Positions 1-8,439 of a stretch of 64,000 nt of DNA are shown piece by piece; the first letter of the stretch is position 1; every line of letters begins with the position of its first letter. The DNA comes from Amycolatopsis sp. cg9 (GTDB lineage Bacteria; Actinomycetota; Actinomycetes; Mycobacteriales; Pseudonocardiaceae). Position numbers and translations under genes: made by a program. A model generated the notes under the pieces. That model did not search any database. It was not told where the DNA came from and saw nothing but the letters and a program-made list of their open reading frames with translations. The stretch spans positions 620,001-684,000 of the forward strand of contig NZ_CP166850.1 in NCBI RefSeq assembly GCF_041346945.1, written 5' to 3'.

Positions 1-249
1 GCGGTAGATCGCCAGGAGGTCGTGCGTGCGGGTGTCGCGGACGGCGTTGAACCACCGGCGGCAGCCCGCGGAGTGGCTCCAGCGCTCCGCGTACGGGCCG
101 CTCGGGTTGGCCCGGAAGAAGACGAACTTGGCCCAGTCCTCATCGGACAGTGCGGCCGGGTCCTCCGGGTAGGCGACGTGGGCCTGGCCGCCGTAGTGGA
201 ACTCGGCCTCTTCACGCGGCCCGCACCAGGGGCAGGGAATGAGTTGCAC
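1..249 (-). CDS. soxD: Sarcosine oxidase delta subunit (3' end outside window)
   Basis: The 83 visible residues begin MQLIPCPWCGPREEAEFHYGG and carry the zinc-binding CPWCG pair near the N terminus and a later HSAGCRRWF segment, the hallmark of the small delta subunit of heterotetrameric sarcosine oxidase. In the enzyme, delta helps bind the complex that oxidises sarcosine to glycine, passing the methyl group to tetrahydrofolate. The start is a GTG preceded by AGGAG at a good distance. It lies 8 bases after soxB on the same strand, so the two are co-transcribed, and soxA and soxG would be expected beyond the left edge. The C terminus is not visible. Confidence 0.9.
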   Translation of the reverse strand, partial: MQLIPCPWCGPREEAEFHYGGQAHVAYPEDPAALSDEDWAKFVFFRANPSGPYAERWSHSAGCRRWFNAVRDTRTHDLLAIYR

Positions 250-257
250 GGATTCTC

Positions 258-1472
258 CTAATGGGCGACGGCGGCGGCGCCGTGCTCGTCGACGAGGGCA
301 CCGGTGGTGAACCGGTCGAGGGTGAACGGTTCGGCGTACTCGTGCGGCTTCCCGCGGGCGATGGTCGCCGCGAAGACGTCGCCGACGCCGGGGGTGGCCT
401 TGAAGCCGCCGGTGCCCCAGCCGCAGTTGAGGAACAGGTTCTCGACCGGGGTCAGGCCGATGATCGGCGACGCGTCCGGGCTGACGTCGACGATCCCGGC
501 CCACGTCCGCAGCAGGTGCGCCCGCGCGAACACCGGGAACAGTTCCAGCGCGGCCGCCATCTGCTCTTCGATGATGTGGAACGAGCCGCGCTGGCCGTAG
601 CCGTTGTAGCTGTCGATGCCCGCCCCCATCACGAGTTCGCCCTTGTGCGCCTGGGAAACGTAGACGTGCACGGCGTTCGACATGACGACCGTCGGGTGGA
701 CCGGCTCCAGCAGCTCGGACACCAGCGCCTGCAGCGGGTGCGAGTTCAGCGGCAGGTCGAGCCCCACCAGGCGAGCCAGCACGGACGTGTGCCCGGCCGC
801 GCACAGCCCGACCTTGCCCGCGGCGATCCGGCCCCTCGACGTCTCGACACCGGTGACCCGGCCGTCCCTTGTGGAGATACCGGTGACCTCGCAGTTCTGG
901 ATGAGGTCGACCCCCAGTTCGTGCGCGGCGCGGGCGAAGCCCCACGCCACGTAGTCGTGCTTCGCGATGCCCGCGCGCGGCTGGTAGGTCGCGCCGAGCA
1001 CCGGGTAGCGGACGTCCGGGGAGGTGTTGACGATCGGGCAGATCTCCTTGACGCCGGCCGCGTCCACCCATTCGGCGTCGATGCCGTTGAGCTTGTTGGC
1101 CTCGACGCGGCGGACGCTGTCGCGGACGTCCTGCAGGGTGTGCGCGAGGTTCAGCACCCCGCGCTGGCTGAACAGGATCGGGTAGCCGAGGTCCTCTTCC
1201 AGGCCTTCCCACAGCTTGAGGGAGTGCTCGTAGATGCCGGAGCTCTCGTCCCAGAGGTAGTTGGAGCGGATGATCGTGGTGTTGCGGGCCATGTTGCCGC
1301 CCGCGAGCCAGCCCTTTTCCAGCACGGCGACGTCGGTGATGCCGAACACCTTGGCCAGGTAGTACGCGGTGGCGAGGCCGTGCCCGCCGCCGCCGACCAC
1401 GACCACGTCGTAGGCCTTCTTCGGCTCGGGGTTGTCCCAGAGGAAGTCCGGGTGCTCCGGCAGGTCGGTCAT
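258..1472 (-). CDS. soxB: Sarcosine oxidase beta subunit
   Basis: This 404-residue FAD protein catalyses oxidative demethylation of sarcosine in the SoxBDAG complex. An N-terminal Rossmann motif ([19 protein letters not shown], residues 23-41) is followed by the family segment [15 protein letters not shown], where covalent flavin attachment and FAD contacts occur in characterised homologues. The C-terminal TGGFKATPG segment is typical of the DAO fold. Length matches the family. The start ATG overlaps the glyA stop by four bases, so translation is probably coupled. Its place between glyA and soxD ties demethylation to folate and serine metabolism. Confidence 0.95.
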   Translation of the reverse strand: MTDLPEHPDFLWDNPEPKKAYDVVVVGGGGHGLATAYYLAKVFGITDVAVLEKGWLAGGNMARNTTIIRSNYLWDESSGIYEHSLKLWEGLEEDLGYPILFSQRGVLNLAHTLQDVRDSVRRVEANKLNGIDAEWVDAAGVKEICPIVNTSPDVRYPVLGATYQPRAGIAKHDYVAWGFARAAHELGVDLIQNCEVTGISTRDGRVTGVETSRGRIAAGKVGLCAAGHTSVLARLVGLDLPLNSHPLQALVSELLEPVHPTVVMSNAVHVYVSQAHKGELVMGAGIDSYNGYGQRGSFHIIEEQMAAALELFPVFARAHLLRTWAGIVDVSPDASPIIGLTPVENLFLNCGWGTGGFKATPGVGDVFAATIARGKPHEYAEPFTLDRFTTGALVDEHGAAAVAH

Positions 1473-2743
1473 CGGGTCTCCTCCCCGGGGTACAGCGGGA
1501 ACGCTTCGGCGAGCGCGGTGACGCGGGCCCGCAGCTTCCCGGCGTCGTAGCCGGGCTCGAGCGCCTCCGCGATGACGTCGGCGGCCTCGCGGAACTCGGC
1601 GTCCCCGAAACCGCGGGTGGCCAGGGCCGGCGTGCCGATCCGCAGGCCGGAGGTGACCATCGGCGGGCGCGGGTCGAACGGGACGGCGTTGCGGTTGACG
1701 GTGATGCCGACCTCGTGCAGCCGGTCCTCGGCCTGCTTGCCGTCCAGTTCGGAGTCGCGCAGGTCGACGAGCACGAGGTGGACGTCGGTGCCGCCGGTCA
1801 GCACGGAGATCCCCGGCTCGGCCAGCAGCCGTTCGGCGAGGATCTTCGCGCCGCGCAGGGTCCGCTCCTGGCGTTCGGCGAACTCGGGCTCGCCCGCCAT
1901 CTTGAACGCGACGGCCTTGGCGGCGATGACGTGTTCGAGCGGACCGCCCTGCTGACCGGGGAAGACGGCGGAGTTGACCTTCTTGGCCAGCGCCGGGTCG
2001 TTCGTCAGCACGACGCCGCCGCGCGGGCCGCCGAGGGTCTTGTGCGTGGTGGTCGTCGTGACGTGCGCGTGCGGCACCGGCGACGGGTGCAGCCCCGCCG
2101 CGACCAGGCCGGCGAAGTGGGCCATGTCGACCATCAGGTACGCGCCGGCCTCGTCGGCGATCTCGCGGAAGCGGGCGAAGTCGAGCCGCCGCGGGTAGGC
2201 CGACCAGCCGGCGATGATCAGTTTCGGCCGGTGCTCCTTCGCCAGCCGCTCGACCTCGGCCAGGTCGACGCGGTGGTCCTTTTCGGACACTTCGTAGGCG
2301 GCGACGTCGTAGAGCAGGCCGGAGAAGTTGATCCGCATGCCGTGCGTCAGGTGCCCGCCGTGGGCGAGCGAGAGGCCGAGGATCTTGTCGCCGGGCTTGA
2401 GGAGCGCGGCCATCGCGGCGGCGTTGGCCTGGGCGCCGGAGTGCGGCTGGACGTTGGCGAACCCGGCGCCGAACAGCGCCTTGACCCGGTCGATGGCGAG
2501 CTGCTCGAGGACGTCGACGTGCTCGCAGCCGCCGTAGTAGCGCCGGCCGGGGTAGCCCTCGGCGTACTTGTTGGTGAGCACCGAGCCCTGGGCCTGGAGC
2601 ACGCTGAGCGGCGCGAAGTTTTCGGAGGCGATCATCTCCAGCGTCGTCCGCTGGCGGCGCAGCTCGGCGCCGATGGCCGCGGCCACCGCCGGGTCGTAGT
2701 CGGCCAAGGACCGGTCGAGCACTGAGCCGAGCGTGGCGGTCAT
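1469..2743 (-). CDS. glyA: Serine hydroxymethyltransferase
   Basis: The 424-residue protein interconverts glycine and serine using tetrahydrofolate and pyridoxal phosphate. The PLP lysine is seen in [12 protein letters not shown] (about K235), and the [18 protein letters not shown] and VDMAHFAGL segments are standard for the family. It is the first gene of the glyA-soxB-soxD transcript, so it is likely a pathway-dedicated copy that turns sarcosine-derived glycine and one-carbon units into serine. A housekeeping copy probably lies elsewhere, which is inferred. It diverges from the GntR gene across 57 bases containing a palindrome. Confidence 0.95.
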   Translation of the reverse strand: MTATLGSVLDRSLADYDPAVAAAIGAELRRQRTTLEMIASENFAPLSVLQAQGSVLTNKYAEGYPGRRYYGGCEHVDVLEQLAIDRVKALFGAGFANVQPHSGAQANAAAMAALLKPGDKILGLSLAHGGHLTHGMRINFSGLLYDVAAYEVSEKDHRVDLAEVERLAKEHRPKLIIAGWSAYPRRLDFARFREIADEAGAYLMVDMAHFAGLVAAGLHPSPVPHAHVTTTTTHKTLGGPRGGVVLTNDPALAKKVNSAVFPGQQGGPLEHVIAAKAVAFKMAGEPEFAERQERTLRGAKILAERLLAEPGISVLTGGTDVHLVLVDLRDSELDGKQAEDRLHEVGITVNRNAVPFDPRPPMVTSGLRIGTPALATRGFGDAEFREAADVIAEALEPGYDAGKLRARVTALAEAFPLYPGEETR

Positions 2744-2767
2744 TGCGAACCTTTCGTGGTCGACTTC

Positions 2768-2777
2768 TGATATATCA
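2768..2777. promoter_or_regulatory. Palindromic operator candidate TGATATATCA between glyA and gntR
   Basis: TGATATATCA is a perfect 10-base palindrome in the 57-base divergent gap, AT-rich against a GC-rich background. GntR proteins of the FadR/FCD class commonly bind short palindromes of this shape. It lies about 25 bases upstream of the glyA start and about 24 upstream of the regulator start, so the regulator could control both. Binding is inferred. Confidence 0.5.
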
Positions 2778-2800
2778 ATCGTCGATGTAGGCTAAGCGCC

Positions 2801-3448
2801 ATGCACCCGCAGGTCAATCCCCCATCCCTGGCGGAACAGGCGTACCGCTTCGTCCGTGATCGCCTGGTCATGCTGGACATCCCGCCGGGCTCGCCCATCA
2901 CCGAAGAGGAGCTCGGCAGCGAACTCGGCATGGGCCGCACGCCGATCCGCGAAGCACTGAAGCGCCTGGAGTCCGAACGGCTGGTCGTCGCCTACCCGCG
3001 ACGCGGGACGTTCGCCACCGACGTCAACATCTCCGACCTCGCGCACATCTCCGAGGTCCGGCGGACGCTGGAGCCGATGGCCACGGCCGCCGCGGCCGAG
3101 CGCGCGACCGCGGCCGACCGGGCCACCCTGACCGAGCTGCGCGCGCAGCTCGACACCGGCGTCCCCGCCGGGGACAACGCCGAGCTGCTGCGCACCGACC
3201 TCGCCCTGCACCGGGCGATCTACCGGTGCGTGCACAACCCGTACCTCGAGGACACGCTGATCCGGTACGACAACCTGGCGACCCGGATCTGGTGCGTGTT
3301 CGTGCCCCGGCTGTCCGGGATGGCCGGCCACGTCGACGAGCACGTCCCGCTCCTCACCGCGATCATCGAGGGCGACGCCGAGAAGGCCGCCGCGCTGACG
3401 CTGGAGCACGTCACCGGCTTCGAGGCCGCCATCCGGGCGCTGGTCTAA
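2801..3448 (+). CDS. GntR family regulator with FCD ligand domain
   Basis: The 215-residue protein has an N-terminal winged helix (EEELGSELGMGRTPIREALKRLESERLV, about residues 28-55, quoted in pieces: GMGRTPIREALKRLE is the recognition region) and a C-terminal all-helical FCD domain with the metal or ligand-binding residues spread through DLALHRAIYRCVHNPYL. FCD regulators sense small organic acids or amino acids. Divergent from glyA-sox and convergent with gbcA (stops overlap by four bases), it is the likely local regulator of glycine-betaine breakdown. The effector is unknown. Confidence 0.85.
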   Translation: MHPQVNPPSLAEQAYRFVRDRLVMLDIPPGSPITEEELGSELGMGRTPIREALKRLESERLVVAYPRRGTFATDVNISDLAHISEVRRTLEPMATAAAAERATAADRATLTELRAQLDTGVPAGDNAELLRTDLALHRAIYRCVHNPYLEDTLIRYDNLATRIWCVFVPRLSGMAGHVDEHVPLLTAIIEGDAEKAAALTLEHVTGFEAAIRALV

Positions 3449-4566
3449 GGGGCCAGCCGGGCCCGGACCCAGTCGTGGAACGCGCCGATGTGGTGCTCGC
3501 TGGGCACGAGCACCCCGCCGTTGGCGTACGACCGCGAGTCCATCGCCAGCTGGCAGCGTTCGCACGCCTCGAAGTCCTGCAGGTTGACGCGGTGGAACAG
3601 CTCGACCGAGCGGGTCAGGTCGCGCCCGGACTCGACCACCTCCGGCAGGTACAGCCAGTCGCAGCGCACCAGCGTCCGGTCCGGGGCCAGCGGGAACATC
3701 CGGTGCAGGATCACGTGGTCCGGGACCAGGTTGACGAACACCCCCGGCTTGATGGTGATCGCGTAGTACTTGCGGTCCTGGGCTTCGGTGACGCCGGGCA
3801 GCCGGTCGACGCCTTCGCCGCCGTCGATCGTGAAGCCCTTGATCTCACCGCCGAACTCGGCGCCGTGCCCGACGTAGTACTGCGCGGCGTAGCCGTCGGC
3901 GAACTCCGGGAGCACTTCGGTGAGCTCCGGGTGGATCGTCGCGCAGTGGTAGCACTCCATGAAGTTTTCGATGATCTGCTTCCAGTTCGCCTTCACGTCG
4001 TACTCGATGCGCTTGCCCAGCGCGAGCCCGCCGATGCCGTAGGCGTCGATCTCTCCGGCGCCGCCGAGGCGTTCGGTGACCGCGCCGACGACGGTCTCTT
4101 CGAACGACGGCGGCTCGTCGGCCAGGCACACCCAGGCGTAGCCGAGCCACTCGCGCAGGTGGACCTTCGTGAGCCCGAACTCGGTCCGGTCGACGTCCGG
4201 CATCCCGGTGAGGTTCGGCGCGGCGACGAGCTTGCCGTCCAGCCCGTACGTCCAGGCGTGGTACGGGCACTGGAAGGCGCGCTTCACGGTCCCGCTCCCG
4301 GCCGTGCAGAGCCGGGCGCCGCGGTGACGGCAGACGTTGAGGAACGCGGCGAGCCCGCCGTCGCGGCCCCGCGCGACGAGGACGCTCTCCCGGCCGATCT
4401 GCACGGTCTCGAACGACCCGGGCGTCGGCAGGTCGGCGCTGCGCACGGCGCAGAACCAGTCCGCCTCGAAGATCTTCGCCTGCTCCAGCGCGAAGATCTT
4501 CGGGTCGGTGTAGGAGGTGCCGGGCAGGGTGGCGAGCAGGCTGGGCGGGAGATCGATAGCGGTCAC
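3445..4566 (-). CDS. gbcA: Rieske oxygenase, glycine-betaine demethylase alpha subunit (GbcA-like)
   Basis: The 373-residue protein has a Rieske [2Fe-2S] site (C79-x-H81 in NVCRHRG and C100-x-x-H103 in CPYHAWTYG) and a mononuclear iron region (ENFMECYHCATIHPEL). The pattern fits glycine-betaine or carnitine and choline monooxygenases, which use ferredoxin and O2 to remove an N-methyl group as formaldehyde. Its neighbours sox, glyA, betA and betB make glycine betaine the best substrate guess, giving dimethylglycine. No reductase is adjacent. A Rieske ferredoxin and FAD reductase at 10.3-11.7 kb are likely partners. Stachydrine-type demethylase is an alternative. Confidence 0.8.
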   Translation of the reverse strand: MTAIDLPPSLLATLPGTSYTDPKIFALEQAKIFEADWFCAVRSADLPTPGSFETVQIGRESVLVARGRDGGLAAFLNVCRHRGARLCTAGSGTVKRAFQCPYHAWTYGLDGKLVAAPNLTGMPDVDRTEFGLTKVHLREWLGYAWVCLADEPPSFEETVVGAVTERLGGAGEIDAYGIGGLALGKRIEYDVKANWKQIIENFMECYHCATIHPELTEVLPEFADGYAAQYYVGHGAEFGGEIKGFTIDGGEGVDRLPGVTEAQDRKYYAITIKPGVFVNLVPDHVILHRMFPLAPDRTLVRCDWLYLPEVVESGRDLTRSVELFHRVNLQDFEACERCQLAMDSRSYANGGVLVPSEHHIGAFHDWVRARLAP

Positions 4567-4597
4567 CGGCGTGGTCCTCTCCGCGGATCAGTACGGG

Positions 4598-4641
4598 AGT
4601 TGCGCAGAACGCGTCTTGTTGCTCACTCCGGAACAGAGTGA
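4598..4641. promoter_or_regulatory. Repeat-rich upstream region of gbcA
   Basis: Upstream of gbcA lie two direct GTTGC elements (AGTTGCGCA at 4598-4606 and CTTGTTGC at 4615-4622) and an inverted repeat TCACTC (4623-4628) with GAGTGA (4636-4641). CTTGTTGC also occurs before the ferredoxin gene at 10.2 kb. These look like activator or repressor sites, but no protein can be assigned to them. Confidence 0.35.
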
Positions 4642-4694
4642 CTGCCGCCACGCACGGCTGTCAACCCGTGTTTTTCAGTGCCCGCACAAGGGGT

Positions 4695-5270
4695 TCAGGC
4701 CGGCCCGTCGATCGCCCGCCGGAACAGTGTTTCGATCTCCGCGCGGCCCGGCCGGGGGTCGGCCAGCGCCAGCTGCATCAGCAGGCCGCAGAACAGGCCG
4801 GCCAGCAGGCGGCCGGTCAGCGGGTCCGTCCGGGAGCCGAAGAACGCGATGAGCGCCTCGTCCCACGCCGCGCTCGCCTTGCGGAGCGCGGGCCGGTGCA
4901 GCGCCGCGACGTACAGGTCGTACTCGACGACGGTGTCGCGGTACTGCTCGTTGACGTAGCCCATCACCAGGTCGGCGAGCGCCGCGGCGAAGTCGGCGTC
5001 CGGCGGGAGCGCGGACTCCCACTCCTTCAGCGCGTGGACGTTCTTCTCGGCGGCCTCGTGCAAGGCGACCTCCAGGAGGTCGTCCAGCGTCGCGAAGTGG
5101 TAGGTCGTCGAGCCGAGCGGGACGCCGGCCGCCGCGGCGACCGAGCGGTGGGTGACCCCGTCGATCCCCCGCTGGGCGACCACCTCGATCGCCGCCTGGG
5201 CGATCCGGGCGCGCCGCTCGGGGTCGTTCGGACCGCGGCGCCGCGTCGCGCCGGGTTCGCTCTTCGCCAT
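4695..5270 (-). CDS. TetR family regulator (BetI-like)
   Basis: The 191-residue protein has an N-terminal TetR helix-turn-helix (GIDGVTHRSVAAAAGVPLGS followed by TTYHF) and a helical ligand domain. ATG at 5270 was chosen because an AAGGGGG ribosome site lies just upstream. A longer reading from GTG at 5297 lacks one. It is divergent from betB, and inverted repeats fill the gap, as in bet operons where BetI represses choline oxidation genes until choline is present. The identity as a BetI counterpart rests on position, not on diagnostic residues. Confidence 0.75.
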   Translation of the reverse strand: MAKSEPGATRRRGPNDPERRARIAQAAIEVVAQRGIDGVTHRSVAAAAGVPLGSTTYHFATLDDLLEVALHEAAEKNVHALKEWESALPPDADFAAALADLVMGYVNEQYRDTVVEYDLYVAALHRPALRKASAAWDEALIAFFGSRTDPLTGRLLAGLFCGLLMQLALADPRPGRAEIETLFRRAIDGPA

Positions 5271-5290
5271 CGAGCCCCCTTGTGGACATC

Positions 5291-5316
5291 TGTACACGCT
5301 TCGCGTACAAATGTAC
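5291..5316. promoter_or_regulatory. TetR operator candidates between tetR and betB
   Basis: TGTACACGCTTCGCGTACA (5291-5309) is an inverted repeat with TGTAC/GTACA arms, and it overlaps a second one, GTACAAATGTAC (5305-5316). Both lie in the 91-base divergent gap and are the kind of overlapping palindromes TetR dimers use. This supports autorepression plus betB control, which is inferred. Confidence 0.5.
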
Positions 5317-5361
5317 GCACTCCGGGCACCGAGCAGCCACTACCGATCCGGGAAGGGCCGC

Positions 5362-6828
5362 ATGAAGGACCTCCACATCGACGGGAGCTGGGCGGACGCC
5401 GCCGCCGGCACGCACTCCGCCGTGCTGAACCCCGCCACCGGCGAAGTCATCGAAACCGTCGCCGAGGCCGGCCGCGAAGAAGTCGACGCCGCGGTCGGCG
5501 CCGCTCGCCGGGCGTTCGACGAGGGCCCGTGGCGCCGCACCACCGCCGCCGAACGCGGCGCGCTCCTGCGCAGGACGGCCGACCTCCTGGTCCGCGACCG
5601 CGAAGAGCTGGCCCGGACCGAGAGCCTCGACACCGGCAAGACGCTGGGCGAGGGCCGCATCGACATCGACGACGTCACGAACGTCTTCCGCTACTACGCC
5701 GACCTGGCGGACAAGGACGCCGGACGGCTGGTCGACGCGGGCAGCGCGACCGTAGTCAGCCGGATCGTCCACGAGCCCGTCGGCGTCTGCGCGCTGATCG
5801 CGCCGTGGAACTACCCGCTGCTGCAGATGTCCTGGAAGGTCGCGCCCGCCCTCGCCGCGGGCAACACCGTGGTCCTCAAGCCGAGCGAGGTCACCCCGCT
5901 GACCACGATCAAGCTGGTCGCCCTGCTCGACGAAGCCGGCGCGCCACCCGGCGTCGTCAACCTGCTGCTCGGCCCGGGGCACGTCGGCGCGGCGATGGTC
6001 GAGCACCCGGCCGTGGACCTGGTTTCCTTCACCGGCGGCTACGCGACCGGCGAGAAGATCATGACCGCCGCCGCGAAGGGCGTCCGCCGGGTCGCGCTGG
6101 AACTCGGCGGCAAGAACCCGAACGTGGTCTTCGCCGACGCCGACTACGACACCGCCCTCGACTACGCGCTGATGGCCGCGTTCGTCCATTCGGGACAGGT
6201 CTGCTCGGCGGGCGCGCGGTTGATCGTCCAGGATGGGATCCATGACCGGTTCGTCGCGGACCTCGCCGCGCGCGCCGAGAAGATCCGGGTCGGCGACGGC
6301 ATGGACCCGGCAACCGAGACGGGCCCGCTCGTCTCGGCGCAGCACCGCGCCAAGGTCGAGGGGTACATCGAAAGCGCTCTCCAGGACGGCGCCACCCTGC
6401 GAGCGGGCGGCAAGCGCCCCGAAGGACCGGAGTACGAAGGCGGTTTCTTCCTGCGCCCCACCGTGTTCTCCGAGTGCACCCGGGACATGGCCATCGTCCG
6501 GGAAGAGGTCTTCGGCCCGGTCGTCACCGTGGAACGCTTCGCCGACGAGGCCGACGCGATCGCGCTGGCCAACGACACCGAGTACGGGCTCGCCGGAGCC
6601 GTGTGGACGTCGGACGCGTCCCGCGCCCAGCGGGTCGCCGGGGCCCTGCGCCACGGCACCGTGTGGATCAACGACTACCACCCCTACCTGCCGCAGGCGG
6701 AGTGGGGCGGGTTCGGGAGATCCGGCATCGGCCGCGAGCTCGGACCGTCCGGGCTGGCGGAGTACCAGGAGAGCAAGCACGTCTACCAGAACATCGATCC
6801 CGTTCCGCAGCACTGGTTCAAGGGCTGA
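5362..6828 (+). CDS. betB: Betaine aldehyde dehydrogenase
   Basis: The 488-residue NAD(P)-dependent aldehyde dehydrogenase oxidises betaine aldehyde to glycine betaine. The general-base glutamate is in ALELGGKNPN (E248) and the catalytic cysteine in SGQVCSAGARL (C281). PWNYPLLQMSWK is the cofactor-binding segment. ATG 5362 follows a GGGAAGGG ribosome site and begins MKDLHIDGSW, the usual N terminus of the family. Upstream in-frame codons are implausible. It leads the betB-permease-betA run, which has only small gaps. Confidence 0.9.
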   Translation: MKDLHIDGSWADAAAGTHSAVLNPATGEVIETVAEAGREEVDAAVGAARRAFDEGPWRRTTAAERGALLRRTADLLVRDREELARTESLDTGKTLGEGRIDIDDVTNVFRYYADLADKDAGRLVDAGSATVVSRIVHEPVGVCALIAPWNYPLLQMSWKVAPALAAGNTVVLKPSEVTPLTTIKLVALLDEAGAPPGVVNLLLGPGHVGAAMVEHPAVDLVSFTGGYATGEKIMTAAAKGVRRVALELGGKNPNVVFADADYDTALDYALMAAFVHSGQVCSAGARLIVQDGIHDRFVADLAARAEKIRVGDGMDPATETGPLVSAQHRAKVEGYIESALQDGATLRAGGKRPEGPEYEGGFFLRPTVFSECTRDMAIVREEVFGPVVTVERFADEADAIALANDTEYGLAGAVWTSDASRAQRVAGALRHGTVWINDYHPYLPQAEWGGFGRSGIGRELGPSGLAEYQESKHVYQNIDPVPQHWFKG

Positions 6829-6861
6829 CCCCTCCCCCACCCACCACGTGAGGACGTTGCG

Positions 6862-8430
6862 ATGACCACTCAGGAAATACCGGCGGGCGGGGGGCCTGCT
6901 GCCGACGACAGTTCCGACCTCGAGAAGTTCGGCTACCGCCAGGAGCTCGAGCGCTCGCTCGGCTCGTTCTCCAGCTTCGCCGCCGGGTTCAGCTACATCT
7001 CCATCCTGACCGGCGTGTTCCAGCTGTTCTTCTTCGGCTTCGGCTCGGGCGGGCCGGCGTTCATCTGGACCTGGCCGCTGGTCTTCCTCGGGCAGTTCGC
7101 CGTCGCCCTGTGCTTCGCCGAGCTCGCCGGCCAGTTCCCGCTCGCGGGGTCGGTTTACCAGTGGGCCAAGCAGATCGCGAAACCCGCGACGTCGTGGCTG
7201 GCCGGCTGGATCATGATCATCGGCGCGATCGTGACGGCGGGCGCCGTCGCGGTGGCCTACCAGATCATCCTGCCGCAGGTCTCGACCGCGTTCCAGATCG
7301 TCGGCAGCGACTCCGACGCCGGGCTGACGTCCACCCCGGGCGGCGCGCAGAACGCCATCATCCTGGCCGTGATCCTGGTCGTGTTCGCCACGATCGTGAA
7401 CATCATCGGCGTCCGGCTGATGGCGAAGATCAACAACTTCGGCGTCGCGGTCGAGCTCGGCGCGAGCGTCCTGCTCGTGATCGCGCTCGCCATCCACATC
7501 AAGCGCGGCCCCGGCATCGTGTTCGACACCCACGGCACCGGCGACGGTCACTCGTTCGGGTACCTCGGGGCGTTCCTGGTGGCGTCGCTGATGAGCGCGT
7601 ACGTCTTCTACGGCTTCGACACCGCCGGTTCGCTGGCCGAGGAAACCACCCAGCCGCGGCGGCACGCGCCGCGCGCGATCCTGCGGGCGCTCGCGGCGGC
7701 GTTCATCGTCGGCGGCCTGATCATGCTGTTCGGCATGATGGCCGTCGGCAACCTCAACGCCGACGAGCTGAGCACGTCCGGCATGCCCTACCTGCTCAAG
7801 AGCACCCTCGGCGAAGGCCTCGGCGACGCGTTCCTGATCTGCTCGGCGATCGCGATCACCGTGTGCTGCCTGGCCGTGCAGACCGCGGCGATCCGGATGA
7901 CGTGGGCGATGGCCCGCGACGGCCGCCTGCCGTTCAGCAAGGCGATGGCGAAGGTGTCGCCGCGGTCGAAGACGCCGGTGCTGCCGGCGCTGCTCACCGG
8001 CGGCCTCACGATCGTGGTGCTGCTGATCAACCTGGGCAACCAGCGGGCGTTCTTCATCCTGACCTCGACCGCGATCATCCTGTTCTACATCCCCTACCTG
8101 ATGGTCACCGGCCCGATGCTGGTGCGCCGCCTGCGCGGGCACTGGCCGCGCCCGGAGCACGGCCCGTACTTCAAGCTGGGCCGCTGGGGCACGCTCGTGA
8201 ACCTGGTGGCGGTGCTCTACGGCGCCGCGATGACGGTGAACCTGATCTGGCCGCGCGCCGAGGTGTACGGCGACGACCACTGGTACTTCCAGTGGGGCGC
8301 GGTGATCGTCACCGGGCTGATCGTGATCATCGGTGCGATCATGCTCTACGTCCGGCGCCGCACCTGGGGTTCATCGCACACGAGCCCCGAGCACATGCCG
8401 GACGACGCCCCGGACACCCTGCCCGGCTGA
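6862..8430 (+). CDS. APC family permease, probable choline or betaine-related uptake
   Basis: This 522-residue integral membrane protein has about twelve hydrophobic segments and the APC superfamily start (YRQELERSLGSFSSFAAGFSYISILTG in outline; LGSFSSFAAGFSYISI is the first helix). LCFAELAGQFPLAGSVYQWA is the classic amino-acid/polyamine permease signature. Being between betB and betA, it probably brings in choline or a related quaternary amine, in place of the usual BCCT carrier. The substrate is inferred from context only. GABA or amino acid transport is the family's default annotation. Confidence 0.8.
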   Translation: MTTQEIPAGGGPAADDSSDLEKFGYRQELERSLGSFSSFAAGFSYISILTGVFQLFFFGFGSGGPAFIWTWPLVFLGQFAVALCFAELAGQFPLAGSVYQWAKQIAKPATSWLAGWIMIIGAIVTAGAVAVAYQIILPQVSTAFQIVGSDSDAGLTSTPGGAQNAIILAVILVVFATIVNIIGVRLMAKINNFGVAVELGASVLLVIALAIHIKRGPGIVFDTHGTGDGHSFGYLGAFLVASLMSAYVFYGFDTAGSLAEETTQPRRHAPRAILRALAAAFIVGGLIMLFGMMAVGNLNADELSTSGMPYLLKSTLGEGLGDAFLICSAIAITVCCLAVQTAAIRMTWAMARDGRLPFSKAMAKVSPRSKTPVLPALLTGGLTIVVLLINLGNQRAFFILTSTAIILFYIPYLMVTGPMLVRRLRGHWPRPEHGPYFKLGRWGTLVNLVAVLYGAAMTVNLIWPRAEVYGDDHWYFQWGAVIVTGLIVIIGAIMLYVRRRTWGSSHTSPEHMPDDAPDTLPG

Positions 8431-8439
8431 GGAGGACGC

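Noticed and set aside
22..261. Plus-strand open frame over soxD
   Set aside because: It is antisense to the convincing zinc-binding SoxD protein and has no recognisable protein character.
2744..2800. Glycine riboswitch before glyA
   Set aside because: The gap is only 57 bases, too short for a glycine riboswitch, and shows no conserved aptamer pieces.
4675..8280. Very long minus-strand open frame
   Set aside because: It is a GC-bias shadow of TetR, betB and the permease, rich in Arg, Gly and Ala with no domains.
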